This document shows positions 1 through 8,674 of a stretch of 64,000 nt of DNA, one piece after another. A model generated the notes under the pieces. That model ran no database searches and was not told where the DNA came from. It worked only from the letters and a program-made list of their open reading frames with translations. The position numbers were made by a program, and so were the translations under genes. This stretch comes from JAFRXK01 sp045603305 (lineage in GTDB: Bacteria; Bacillota; Clostridia; Lachnospirales; Lachnospiraceae): the NCBI GenBank assembly GCA_045603305.1, contig JAZULV010000140.1, positions 1-64,000 of the forward strand, read 5' to 3'. The stretch's first letter is position 1; every line of letters begins with the position of its first letter.

Positions 1-47
1 ACACCTTTAGACTTATGACAACTTTACGTAAAAATCTTTTTTATTCA

Positions 48-76
48 TTTACTTTTTTCTATATCTAATATACAAT
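48..76 (+). promoter_or_regulatory. Putative sigma-A promoter of the glycosyltransferase operon
   Basis: TTTACT (48-53) and TACAAT (71-76) are separated by exactly 17 bases. This would give a leader of about 100 nt. The leader holds an 8-bp inverted repeat, GTATAGGC at 89-96 and GCCTATAC at 139-146, whose role is unknown. Assignment is by consensus match only. Confidence 0.45.
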
Positions 77-182
77 AGACTAGTCAGCGTATAGGCTCAT
101 ACATAATTGATATTTTAACCAAATCATATAATACTTATGCCTATACAAAAAGACACTGATAAATCTATATATGGAGGATAGA

Positions 183-1130
183 ATGAAAAAGATAGATATT
201 GTTGTACCCTGCTACAATGAGGAAGAAGTTCTCAAGGTTTTTTATAAAGAAACCAGCCTCGTCGTAGACAAAATTGACGGGTACGAATTTAACTTTATAT
301 TTATAGATGACGGAAGCCGTGACAATACTCTTCATGAGATGAAGGAACTTGCCAAGCTTCACACCAATGTAGGTTACGTTTCCTTTTCAAGAAACTTTGG
401 TAAGGAAGCCGGTATGCTTGCCGGTCTTAAGTACTCCTCCGGTGATTATGTCATCATCATGGATGCTGACCTTCAGCACCCGCCGGCGATGATTCCGGAC
501 ATGCTTAAAGGTATTGAAGAAGGTTATGACTGTGCTGCTGCACGAAGAACTTCCAGAAAGGGCGAAGCCCCTATACGAAGCTTTTTGTCTAACGCATTCT
601 ATAAACTCAGCAACAAGCTTACCAACAACAAGCTTCCGCAGGATGCCGTTGACTACCGTATCATGACCAGACAGATGGTTGACTCCATACTTACATTAAC
701 AGAGGTTGAGAGATTCTCCCGCGGTATCTTCAACTGGGTAGGTTATGATACCAAGTGGTATCCTTACGAGAACGTTGAACGAACATTAGGACAGACCAAG
801 TGGAGCTTCGCTGCGCTGATGAAGTATGCTATTGACGGAATTACTTCTTTCTCCGTAAAACCTCTTAGAATGGTATCCGGTCTTGGTTTCTTTATATCAG
901 TGGTTGCTTTCCTTTACATTATCATAACCCTGATACAGACCTTAGTATTCGGCATCGATGTTCCGGGTTATGTTACCACATTATGTGCTGTACTGTTCCT
1001 TGGTGGAATTATAGAACTTTCAATAGGAATTTTAGGAGAGTATATTGCCCACATTTATCTTGAGGCAAAGGACAGACCTGTCTTTATCGTAAAGCAAACA
1101 AATATAGATAAAGGAGGAGATGATAAATAA
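183..1130 (+). CDS. GT2 family glycosyltransferase, CsbB/GtrB-like (polyprenyl-phosphate sugar synthase)
   Basis: A 315-residue family 2 glycosyltransferase. It starts with VVPCYNEEE, then FIDDGSRDNT and MDADLQHPP, the nucleotide-sugar and metal-binding motifs of the DPM1/GtrB group. Two hydrophobic segments near residues 230-255 and 265-290 anchor it in the membrane. By family knowledge it moves a sugar from a nucleotide to undecaprenyl phosphate on the cytoplasmic face. I chose ATG 183 over an in-frame ATG at 171 because GGAGG (173-177) sits 5 bases before it. The stop codon overlaps the next start by one base, and a GtrA flippase-like gene and a YfhO-like gene follow, so the three probably form one lipid-linked glycosylation module. 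The sugar and the acceptor polymer cannot be read from sequence. Confidence 0.9.
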   Translation: MKKIDIVVPCYNEEEVLKVFYKETSLVVDKIDGYEFNFIFIDDGSRDNTLHEMKELAKLHTNVGYVSFSRNFGKEAGMLAGLKYSSGDYVIIMDADLQHPPAMIPDMLKGIEEGYDCAAARRTSRKGEAPIRSFLSNAFYKLSNKLTNNKLPQDAVDYRIMTRQMVDSILTLTEVERFSRGIFNWVGYDTKWYPYENVERTLGQTKWSFAALMKYAIDGITSFSVKPLRMVSGLGFFISVVAFLYIIITLIQTLVFGIDVPGYVTTLCAVLFLGGIIELSIGILGEYIAHIYLEAKDRPVFIVKQTNIDKGGDDK

Positions 1131-1558
1131 TGAAAAAACTGATTGAAAAGTTTTGGACAAAAGAGAATCGAAGCTATGTCTTCTGGGGCATTATGACTAC
1201 TATTGTGAGTATTGCCATATATTATGCTCTCATTTACTTCTTCCCTTCACTAATTGAGGAAGTCGCCAATGCAATAGCGATTGTAATATCAATTCTCTTT
1301 GCATATGTAACTAATAAGAAATTTGTATTTCATTCAAAGTGTCCGGATTTTAAGAGTCTGCTCAAAGAGTTCTGGTCCTTCATATCCTGCAGAATCTTTT
1401 CTGCAATTATAGAGGAACTACTGCTTAGCTTCTTCTTGCGTGTTGCACACGTTAATGAATACTTATCAAAATTATTAGTATGTATAGTGATATTTGTGCT
1501 CAACTATGTAATGAGCAAGATGTTCGTTTTTAGAAAAAAAGATCAGAAAACAGATTAG
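1130..1558 (+). CDS. GtrA/GtcA-like membrane protein (putative lipid-linked sugar flippase)
   Basis: A 142-residue protein with four hydrophobic segments and a short charged N-terminus, the architecture of the GtrA/GtcA family. Members are thought to move undecaprenyl-phosphate sugars across the membrane. The ends of transmembrane pairs carry the family-like NKKFVF (about residue 62) and SKMFVF (about residue 131) sequences. Its ATG shares a base with the stop of the upstream glycosyltransferase, with AAGGAGGA 8 bases upstream, so it is translationally coupled. A second GtrA-type gene of different sequence lies at 14.3-14.9 kb. The role follows from family and operon context. Confidence 0.87.
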   Translation: MKKLIEKFWTKENRSYVFWGIMTTIVSIAIYYALIYFFPSLIEEVANAIAIVISILFAYVTNKKFVFHSKCPDFKSLLKEFWSFISCRIFSAIIEELLLSFFLRVAHVNEYLSKLLVCIVIFVLNYVMSKMFVFRKKDQKTD

Positions 1559-1581
1559 AAAATGTGAGGTATTTATATTAT

Positions 1582-4122
1582 ATGAAAAACACTACAGAAC
1601 GTCAAACAAAATTTAATCAAAAACTCCCACTTATTCTTTCATTTGTGTTGCCGAGTGTTATCATGCTGATAATATACTTTATCCGTGATATCTATCCTTT
1701 CGGTGATAATGTATTTCTGCGTATTGATATGTATCATCAGTATGCTCCTTTCACTGTTGAGTTTATGGAGAAAATAAAGCACGGAGAAAGCCTGCTTTAC
1801 AGCTGGAATATAGGTATTGGTACTAACTTTGTAGCACTGTTTGCTTACTATCTCGCAACACCGCTTAACTGGCTGTTATTACTTGTTCCTAAGAACCTGG
1901 TTCTTGAGTTTATGGGATACGGTATTATCTTAAAGATAGGCTTATGCGGACTTTCTTTCGCATATTATCTTAAGAAGAAGTACTCAACCAACAGCTATTC
2001 AATTGTTCTTTTTGCAATCTGCTATGCTTTATCAGGATATATCGCAGCTTACAATTGGAATGTTATGTGGCTTGACTGTATCATACTCGCTCCACTTGTT
2101 ATGCTTGGTATTGAGCAGATTATCAATGAAGGTAAAGGTTACCTCTACTGTATATGCCTTGGATTATGTATATTTACTAACTACTACATCTCCATAATGA
2201 TTTGTATGTTCTCAGTAATTTACTTTGTTGCATTATATATTATTACACCTATAAAAGAAGAAGGTCCGGGTTATTTAAGAAGATTTTTAAATTTCTGCCT
2301 GTACTCACTGCTTGCAGGAGGCTTCGCAGCTATTCTCCTTATACCTACGCTGTCTGCATTACAGCTTACAGCTTCAGCTAACTCAACCTTCCCTTCCCAG
2401 CTGACCAATTACTTTTCAACCATTGACATGCTGGCACGCCACCTTATAAGCGTTGATACAGAACTCGGTCTTGACCACTGGCCTAATATTTACTGTGGTG
2501 TAGCAGTTATTGTACTTCTGCCACTTTATATTATGAATAAGAAGACACCTGCACGAGAGAAGATTGCAAAAGTATCTATCCTGTTTATCTTCCTTTTGAG
2601 CTACTGTCTTAATATACCAAATTATATCTGGCATGGTTTCCACTATCCAAACAGTCTTCCATGCCGTCAGTCATTCCTTTATATCGCTCTTCTTTTAAGC
2701 ATGTGCTTTGAGGCTGTTCATCATATAAAGGAATGCAGCAAAAAGCAGATTGCCGGAGCATTCTGGATGGGACTTGCTTTCATCTTCATTTGTGAGAAAT
2801 TCATTACTCATGAAGATTTTACTTATAATACATTCCTCTTATCAGGAATATTCGTTGCTTTTTATGCATTGCTTTTATATTTATATCACACTAATAAGAT
2901 TCAGATTGCGGCAATCGCTCTTGTTGCAGTCAGCCTTGTTTCAGTAGAAACTACTGTAAATATGTTAGACACCGGAATGTCTACAGTAACCCGTTCAGCA
3001 TATATTCAGAATCTTGATTCATACCGTGAACTCGTAGATTATGCAGATACAATTTCAGATGATTTTTATCGTATTGAGAAACTTTCAAGAAAGACAAAGA
3101 ATGATGCAGCACTTGCAGGCTTCAATTCTGCATCAGTATTCTCATCAACGGCTAATGCTAACGTTACTTCATTCTACACTCGCATGGGTATGGAAGGTAA
3201 TACAAATGCCTACTGTTATCAGGGTGCAACACCTTTATCACAGGCACTGCTTTCAGTAAAATATATGTTTACCGAGTCCGCAGTAAATGACCCTCTTTAC
3301 AGTACACTTACCAGCAGTGGCAACGTAACTCTTTTACAGTGCAGAAACTCTTTGGGCCTTGGTTTCATGCTTCCAAATAATATGCTGGATATGTGGTCCT
3401 ATGGTGCCGGCTCACCTATTGATGTACAGAATGGTTTCTCTTACGCAGTTAATGCCGGAGCACTGTTAGAGCAGATTGAAAGCATCAATAACGGTAACTC
3501 ATACACAATAACACCAACAGAGGCGCAGCGTATCTTCGTATATGTTCCTCGCTCTGATGTAACCACCGTCACCGTTTCAAGCAATGGTTCTTCTAAGACT
3601 TACGAGAATCTTAACAGAGGCTACCTTATTGATGCAGGCTATCGTCAGGCGAATGAAACTGTAACTGTTACAAATTCATCCGGTTCCAGCTTCACAATGT
3701 ATGCTTATAAGTTCAATTATGAAAACTATAATACATTAATCAACCGACTTAATGAGCACGCTTTCATTTATGACAGCGATAAATCAACCGAGACACATAT
3801 TTATGGTACTATTAACGCAGATAACTCAGGTATTATGTACACCTCTATCCCATACGAGAAGGGCTGGACAGTAAAGGTGGATGGCAAGAAGGTTGAAACC
3901 TTTGCGTTTGCAGACACAATGCTTGCAATAAGACTTGATCCGGGAACACATAATGTTGAACTTAGTTACTTCCCTGACGGTCTTGCATTAGGTGCTGTTA
4001 TTACACTTATAAGTACACTGCTTATTGCAGCTACCATTATACTTCCAAGACTCGTAAAAAAAGGAAAGATTAAAATTAAGGCACCAAAGCCTGTTGCAGA
4101 TTTCTTCTTCCTAAACAAATAG
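1582..4122 (+). CDS. YfhO family membrane glycosyltransferase
   Basis: A large polytopic protein (846 residues from ATG 1582) with about a dozen hydrophobic helices in the first 480 residues, an extracytoplasmic domain of about 330 residues and a final helix before a basic tail. The early loop has RIDMYHQYAPF, typical of YfhO proteins, which act as GT-C type transferases that use undecaprenyl-phosphate sugars outside the membrane to decorate teichoic acids. It follows the GT2 and GtrA genes by a few bases, completing the donor-synthesis, flipping and transfer set. The reading frame is open from GTG 1564; GTGAGG at 1564-1569 can act as ribosome binding site for ATG 1582, so the start is uncertain by six codons. 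The acceptor is unknown. Confidence 0.85.
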   Translation: MKNTTERQTKFNQKLPLILSFVLPSVIMLIIYFIRDIYPFGDNVFLRIDMYHQYAPFTVEFMEKIKHGESLLYSWNIGIGTNFVALFAYYLATPLNWLLLLVPKNLVLEFMGYGIILKIGLCGLSFAYYLKKKYSTNSYSIVLFAICYALSGYIAAYNWNVMWLDCIILAPLVMLGIEQIINEGKGYLYCICLGLCIFTNYYISIMICMFSVIYFVALYIITPIKEEGPGYLRRFLNFCLYSLLAGGFAAILLIPTLSALQLTASANSTFPSQLTNYFSTIDMLARHLISVDTELGLDHWPNIYCGVAVIVLLPLYIMNKKTPAREKIAKVSILFIFLLSYCLNIPNYIWHGFHYPNSLPCRQSFLYIALLLSMCFEAVHHIKECSKKQIAGAFWMGLAFIFICEKFITHEDFTYNTFLLSGIFVAFYALLLYLYHTNKIQIAAIALVAVSLVSVETTVNMLDTGMSTVTRSAYIQNLDSYRELVDYADTISDDFYRIEKLSRKTKNDAALAGFNSASVFSSTANANVTSFYTRMGMEGNTNAYCYQGATPLSQALLSVKYMFTESAVNDPLYSTLTSSGNVTLLQCRNSLGLGFMLPNNMLDMWSYGAGSPIDVQNGFSYAVNAGALLEQIESINNGNSYTITPTEAQRIFVYVPRSDVTTVTVSSNGSSKTYENLNRGYLIDAGYRQANETVTVTNSSGSSFTMYAYKFNYENYNTLINRLNEHAFIYDSDKSTETHIYGTINADNSGIMYTSIPYEKGWTVKVDGKKVETFAFADTMLAIRLDPGTHNVELSYFPDGLALGAVITLISTLLIAATIILPRLVKKGKIKIKAPKPVADFFFLNK

Positions 4123-4163
4123 ACTATATAAAGTGTAAAAAGCAACATTATAACCTTTAATAT

Positions 4164-4239
4164 TATGGTTACAAAAATTCTCACAACGCTTCGATTCACT
4201 GCGTTCATAGGCGCTTTGCGAGAATTTTATGTAACCATA
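4164..4239. repeat. 76-nt imperfect inverted repeat between yfhO-like gene and argH
   Basis: TATGGTTAC (4164-4172) pairs with GTAACCATA (4231-4239), and the pairing continues inward through AAAATTCTC / GAGAATTTT and CAACGC / GCGCTTTG, so most of the element folds into one hairpin. The inner part is GC-richer than the flanks. It could terminate yfhO, but it lacks a clean U-tract, and its shape resembles small dispersed palindromic elements. Only one copy is in this window. Confidence 0.6.
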
Positions 4240-4318
4240 AATAAAGTCTTTGAATTAACTCTTTTGATACTTTAAGATTAATGACTAAAACTAAAGGAAA
4301 GGAAAGGACGTATATATT

Positions 4319-5692
4319 ATGAAACTCTGGGGAGGACGTTTTACTAAAGAAACCGACGAACTTGTGAATGCATTCAATGCATCTTTACCATTTGACCAAA
4401 GATTTTACAGTCAGGATATTCGTGGAAGCATTGCCCACGTGACCATGCTTGCAAAGGCAGGTATTCTCACCGATGAAGAAAGAGATACCATCATTGCCGG
4501 ATTAAACAGTATTTTAGATGATATAAATAATGGTGTACTTTTATTTGACAGCACCCAGGAGGATATCCACAGCTTTGTTGAGGCTAATTTAATTGAGCGT
4601 GTAGGTGATGTGGGAAAGAAGCTTCATACCGGACGAAGCAGAAATGACCAGGTTGCTCTTGACATGAAGCTTTACACCCGCGACGAGATAACTGAGATGG
4701 ACTCTCTGTTAAAGGAACTTTTAACAACTATCCTTAAGATCATGGAGGAGAACACAGAGACATATATGCCGGGCTTTACCCATCTTCAGAAGGCTCAGCC
4801 TCTTACACTGGCTCACCACATGGGTGCATATTTCGAGATGTTCAAAAGAGACCGTCTGCGTCTTTCAGACATATACGACAGAATGAACTACTGTCCTTTA
4901 GGCTCAGGAGCCCTTGCCGGCACTACATATCCGCTCGACAGAGAGCTTACAGCCTCACTTTTAGACTTCTACGGCCCTACACTTAACAGCATGGATTCCG
5001 TATCAGATAGAGACTATCTTATTGAGCTTTTAAGTGCAATGTCCACTATCATGATGCATTTAAGCAGATTTTCTGAGGAGATTATCATCTGGAACACAAA
5101 CGAGTACCAGTTCGTAGAGATTGACGACGCATACAGTACCGGAAGCTCTATTATGCCGCAGAAGAAGAATCCGGATATTGCCGAGTTAGTAAGAGGAAAG
5201 ACCGGGCGTGTATACGGAGCTCTCATCTCCATGCTTACCACTATGAAGGGGCTTCCGCTTGCCTACAACAAGGATATGCAGGAAGATAAGGAAATTACCT
5301 TCGATGCTATTGACACTACAAAGGGCTGTATTTCACTGTTTAACGGCATGCTTAAGACCATGAAATTTAACAAAAATAACATGGCAGAAAGTGCAAAGAA
5401 CGGTTTCACAAATGCTACTGATGCCGCAGACTACCTTGTAAATCACGGTGTTCCATTCCGTGATGCCCACGGTATCGTAGGCCAGCTCGTACTCTACTGC
5501 ATAGACAAGAACATATCCCTTGATGATATGACTCTTGAAGAATACAAGGCAATCAGCCCTGTATTTGAAGAAGACATTTATGAAGCTATCAGCCTTAAGA
5601 CCTGCGTTGAGAAGCGAATGACCATCGGCGCTCCGGGACCAGAGGCCATGAAGGTGGTTATAGGTAAGTATCAGGAGTATCTTGAACAGTAA
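4319..5692 (+). CDS. argH: Argininosuccinate lyase
   Basis: A 457-residue protein, the normal length for ArgH. It splits argininosuccinate into arginine and fumarate, the last step of arginine synthesis, in the cytoplasm as a homotetramer. It begins MKLWGGRF and has HTGRSRNDQVA (about residues 103-113), GSGALAGTTYP (about 199) and the fumarase/aspartase signature GSSIMPQKKNPD (about 276-287), whose serine is the catalytic one in the family. AAGGA about 10 bases upstream supports ATG 4319. It stands alone: no argG or other arg gene is adjacent, and the next gene is a regulator. A hairpin terminator follows. Confidence 0.97.
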   Translation: MKLWGGRFTKETDELVNAFNASLPFDQRFYSQDIRGSIAHVTMLAKAGILTDEERDTIIAGLNSILDDINNGVLLFDSTQEDIHSFVEANLIERVGDVGKKLHTGRSRNDQVALDMKLYTRDEITEMDSLLKELLTTILKIMEENTETYMPGFTHLQKAQPLTLAHHMGAYFEMFKRDRLRLSDIYDRMNYCPLGSGALAGTTYPLDRELTASLLDFYGPTLNSMDSVSDRDYLIELLSAMSTIMMHLSRFSEEIIIWNTNEYQFVEIDDAYSTGSSIMPQKKNPDIAELVRGKTGRVYGALISMLTTMKGLPLAYNKDMQEDKEITFDAIDTTKGCISLFNGMLKTMKFNKNNMAESAKNGFTNATDAADYLVNHGVPFRDAHGIVGQLVLYCIDKNISLDDMTLEEYKAISPVFEEDIYEAISLKTCVEKRMTIGAPGPEAMKVVIGKYQEYLEQ

Positions 5693-5744
5693 GGTGGTAT
5701 TAATTAAAGTATTATATAGTAATTTGTTCAGTAACTATAATATA

Positions 5745-5794
5745 GAGCTCCTATCATCAGACTTATTTGAGTATAATGATAGAGGCTCTTTTTT
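5745..5794 (+). terminator. Rho-independent terminator of argH
   Basis: GAGC..CTATCAT (5745-5757) pairs with ATGATAG..GCTC (5776-5788) and is followed by six T (5789-5794). The stem has two internal mismatches. Confidence 0.75.
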
Positions 5795-5931
5795 GTAATT
5801 TGTTTGTGTTAAAAAGATGTTGACAACACGTCACCACCTAAAAAACAATGTGTTGCTTTCTTTTTGTCACAACAACGCCTATAATGAAATCACCTTGCAG
5901 GGAATAAATGAAATGAAAGGAACTGTTTTCT

Positions 5932-6762
5932 ATGGCTGAATTTGGTGAAAACATAAAAAAAGCTAGGGTGGAAAAAGGTATTACACAACAAACGCTTGCA
6001 AACCATCTTTTTGTTACTAGACAAGCTGTTTCTCGTTGGGAGGGCGGCTCTCGCTACCCGGACTTGATGACTGCTAAAAAACTATCGAATTTTTTAGATA
6101 TTTCCCTCGATGATTTGCTAAGCAATGAAGATATGAAGCTCTATCCCGAAAAAAATACAATTTTGGAGTCTCCAATTTCAAAAGGTACCCAGACAGCAAT
6201 TATTTCCGTAGCATTCATGTGTTATTTAATAATCAGTATATGGTATTTTTATGACATAGCGAGAATTAACACAGAAATTAACGTAACATATATTGTCACT
6301 GCAATTAAGCCGTTCTTGCTAACCTGCATTCTTATTTACGCTGGAATTATGTCAATCCGAAATCAATTGAATCCCCACATTGCTGCCATTATTTCCACTA
6401 TCTATTTTGGTACGCATTCTCTCTCATGTGTAGTCAATGCCATTATGCCGCTCAGTGGCCGTGGAATTATCATGTTGGTAGTGCAGGCAATTGTTTATGC
6501 TTTAATTCTAGCTTTGTTTTTACGTTTTTTTCAAAAGAGCAATGAGCGTAATCCGACTAAATTGTATTTGATTTGTACGTTGTGCGCGGTAATGAGGGTG
6601 TTTGATTATAGTCATTCGATGATTGCTGCCTCTGATAATATACAATTTGATTATATTTTTTCAATTTCTACCGTACAAACATTGGCTGAAATGCTTCTTT
6701 TGGGATTGCTTTGCTATTTAGTATATAATCTGAACTGCAAGCGAAAAAGAGCTGCAATATAA
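5932..6762 (+). CDS. XRE-family regulator with C-terminal membrane domain
   Basis: A 276-residue protein. Residues 5-62 form a Cro/CI-type helix-turn-helix (GITQQTLANHLFVTRQAVSRWE), followed by a short linker and five or six hydrophobic helices from about residue 82 to the end. This makes it a membrane-anchored DNA-binding protein, a type common in Firmicutes and often tied to sensing at the membrane, although the signal is unknown. AAAGGA lies 11 bases before the ATG. It stands alone on the plus strand after the argH terminator and faces degraded minus-strand genes. A second protein with the same plan lies at 20.1-21.4 kb. Confidence 0.8.
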   Translation: MAEFGENIKKARVEKGITQQTLANHLFVTRQAVSRWEGGSRYPDLMTAKKLSNFLDISLDDLLSNEDMKLYPEKNTILESPISKGTQTAIISVAFMCYLIISIWYFYDIARINTEINVTYIVTAIKPFLLTCILIYAGIMSIRNQLNPHIAAIISTIYFGTHSLSCVVNAIMPLSGRGIIMLVVQAIVYALILALFLRFFQKSNERNPTKLYLICTLCAVMRVFDYSHSMIAASDNIQFDYIFSISTVQTLAEMLLLGLLCYLVYNLNCKRKRAAI

Positions 6763-6836
6763 TTACTGCATACATTTCATGTGTTTTTTTATAAGAGTCA
6801 GAGTATTGACTAACTGGATGTAGCATCTATTCCTTA

Positions 6837-7119
6837 ATATATCTCGTTAGATATTTCGCTATCAAAGAATTAAACACATTATCCATATTGTCGTTGTTGT
6901 CTGCGATTTTACTTATCATCAGTATATTCGTGAAATCAGCAAGAAAACGACATAATAAGAGCCTGCTCTGATGAGCAGGCCCTCTGTTATATATTCTTTA
7001 TTACTTACTTTTGGTTTTGGTGTTCTCAAGATAGTATCAGCATTAGACTGGTTTGCAACATCAGGATAATCCTCTTGAAATTCAATAAGAAGTTCCTTTG
7101 AACGAAGTTCTTTAAGCTC
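6837..7119 (-). pseudogene. Degraded minus-strand coding remnants
   Basis: No intact gene is present between 6763 and 7120, but two minus-strand stretches read like protein. One (7119 down to about 6990) gives ELKELRSKELLIEFQEDYPD and continues after the end of the frameshifted regulator. The other (about 6975 to 6837) gives LADFTNILMISKIADNNDN and ends YLTRYIKE before a TAG. A small hairpin (6961-6980, GCCTGCTC / GAGCAGGC) separates them. I do not recognise the parent genes. They may be tails of genes lost as this island decayed, or chance open frames. Confidence 0.35.
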
Positions 7120-7690
7120 TCAGATGACATTTCGCACCTCACTTTCTACGATATTGAATCGTATAAATTCAGGGATTGCTTCTTCAAATTGCTTTTTTCT
7201 TTATATGATTGTTTTTAGAAACAGTTGAGGTCACAATTATACTTGCCGGATATATCGGCTCACTTAATTTGCAACACCGCAAATCATTGTATTCACTACA
7301 TAACGGTATATTATTTACCCTACTAATATAATCGAGCATAGCAAGCAAATATAAGCTCTCAGGAAACCATTCCCTTTCGTAATATTTGCGAATAGTATTG
7401 CTTTCTATAGTTTCAATAATGAAATCAATATCACCTAGTTCCTTTACACGATGACAAATATTACTTTTATACAATTCAAAATCACAACGCTTTGCAATGT
7501 AAGGTTCTAGCAAAGTTTCCATCGTAACATCTAACTCTTTAGAAATCTTATATATTGTTTCTGCAGAACACTTTTCAACTTGAGCTTTCCCGCTGCATAT
7601 ATCTGATATAGTTGTATACGGTATGCCACTATTTTTAGACAGCCTATACTTTGTAATATTCTTCTTTTGCATTAACTCGTTTATCAACAT
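7120..7690 (-). pseudogene. XRE-family regulator, frameshifted near its C-terminus
   Basis: From ATG 7690 (RBS AGAGGTG) the frame encodes a helix-turn-helix over residues 1-60 (KYRLSKNSGIPYTTISDI) and a C-terminal domain ending early at 7184. The reading continues in the next frame as QFEEAIPEFIRFNIVESEVR and ends naturally at TGA 7120-7122, which looks like the true C-terminus of this family. The shift falls at a run of six A on the coding strand (7193-7198). So either a one- or two-base indel has damaged the gene, or the run slips, or it is a sequencing error; the DNA-binding half is intact in all cases. It has its own promoter with an operator-like palindrome, so it may repress itself. Confidence 0.65.
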
Positions 7691-7712
7691 AACGTATCAC
7701 CTCTTTAAGCAA

Positions 7713-7741
7713 AGTATATCGGTTAACCGTTATATTGTCAA
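7713..7741 (-). promoter_or_regulatory. Promoter with palindromic operator for the XRE regulator
   Basis: On the minus strand TTGACA (7741-7736) and TATACT (7718-7713) are 17 bases apart, an excellent sigma-A match. The spacer holds the perfect 10-bp palindrome CGGTTAACCG (7720-7729). A dyad in the spacer fits autorepression by the downstream helix-turn-helix protein; this last point is inference. Confidence 0.7.
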
Positions 7742-7762
7742 CAAATAGCTTTTATCCATTTC

Positions 7763-8638
7763 TTATTTCTCATCACTGTTCCCTATTTTACTAAAAGCAC
7801 AGTCTATTGATGATAAAAACTCCTGTAACGCAAAGGTTTTATCCTTAGTACTGATATAAAGTGCCGCTTTCTCAATATTTTCTCTGCAAAATATTATTTG
7901 TTGTGTCCTTTCTGCTAGTACAAACTCATTATATGGTATTTGTAATCGTACATCTGCAAATCTTTTCTTCCTGCTTACCAATCTTCTTTCTTTGCCAAAT
8001 CCTTGCACTAACATCGAATCCGGCATACATATAGGTATTATTGCTACGCTGTCTAAATTTTGTGAAAAATCAATATTATTAAATTTTTCATTAAGTATTT
8101 TCTCTATCGGTCGCAAAATCTCTATTATCATCATGCTAGTCGGACTTTTAGACTCGGTACTGAAAAACAAAAACTTCTTTTTCTGAAACAAATTATAATT
8201 ACTTGCATACTCAACATTTAATTTCCTGCCATCTTTATAGAAATTCAAAATTTCCATGCGCATATTTTTATGATTATCCGGATTGCAATTATATATATTT
8301 AGATTTGACCTGGACAATACATATTTTAAGTTAGGAAAAAGATTAAGTTTAACTCCCTCTTCATCCGAGTCCGTTTCCTCAAAATCTAACACAAGCGTAT
8401 CTAAATCTTTCTGGTTATATAAGCATTGTAATCCTTCCGGAGTGGGAACACCCCCGGTCAATATTAATGTAGTAATTCGCTGAAACAAGTCTAGATACTG
8501 TAATGAGCTTAAATCAATTTGTACACACTCGCAATGAGAATAATTAGTTCGAATTTCAGTAATATCATTATCGTCATAAACATATACTTCAAGAACTTTC
8601 TTATCTTCTCCATCTATAGTTTTGTTTTGTAAACGCAT
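7763..8638 (-). CDS. Hypothetical protein with Imm44-like C-terminal region
   Basis: A 291-residue soluble protein. The N-terminal 130 residues have leucine-rich character (SSLQYLDLFQRITTLILTGG). The C-terminal part, with a run of basic residues (RRLVSRKKRF), then DVRLQIPYNEFVLAE and a helical end, resembles my memory of the Imm44 family, immunity proteins of contact-dependent or polymorphic toxin systems. That match is by pattern only and could be wrong. The start at 8638 has GAGGA 7 bases upstream. It lies 36 bp downstream of another accessory gene on the same strand and upstream of the XRE gene's own promoter. No toxin gene is seen, so it could be an orphan immunity gene. Confidence 0.5.
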   Translation of the reverse strand: MRLQNKTIDGEDKKVLEVYVYDDNDITEIRTNYSHCECVQIDLSSLQYLDLFQRITTLILTGGVPTPEGLQCLYNQKDLDTLVLDFEETDSDEEGVKLNLFPNLKYVLSRSNLNIYNCNPDNHKNMRMEILNFYKDGRKLNVEYASNYNLFQKKKFLFFSTESKSPTSMMIIEILRPIEKILNEKFNNIDFSQNLDSVAIIPICMPDSMLVQGFGKERRLVSRKKRFADVRLQIPYNEFVLAERTQQIIFCRENIEKAALYISTKDKTFALQEFLSSIDCAFSKIGNSDEK

Positions 8639-8674
8639 GTCAATATCCTCAATTACATGAAAAGAATAAATTAA

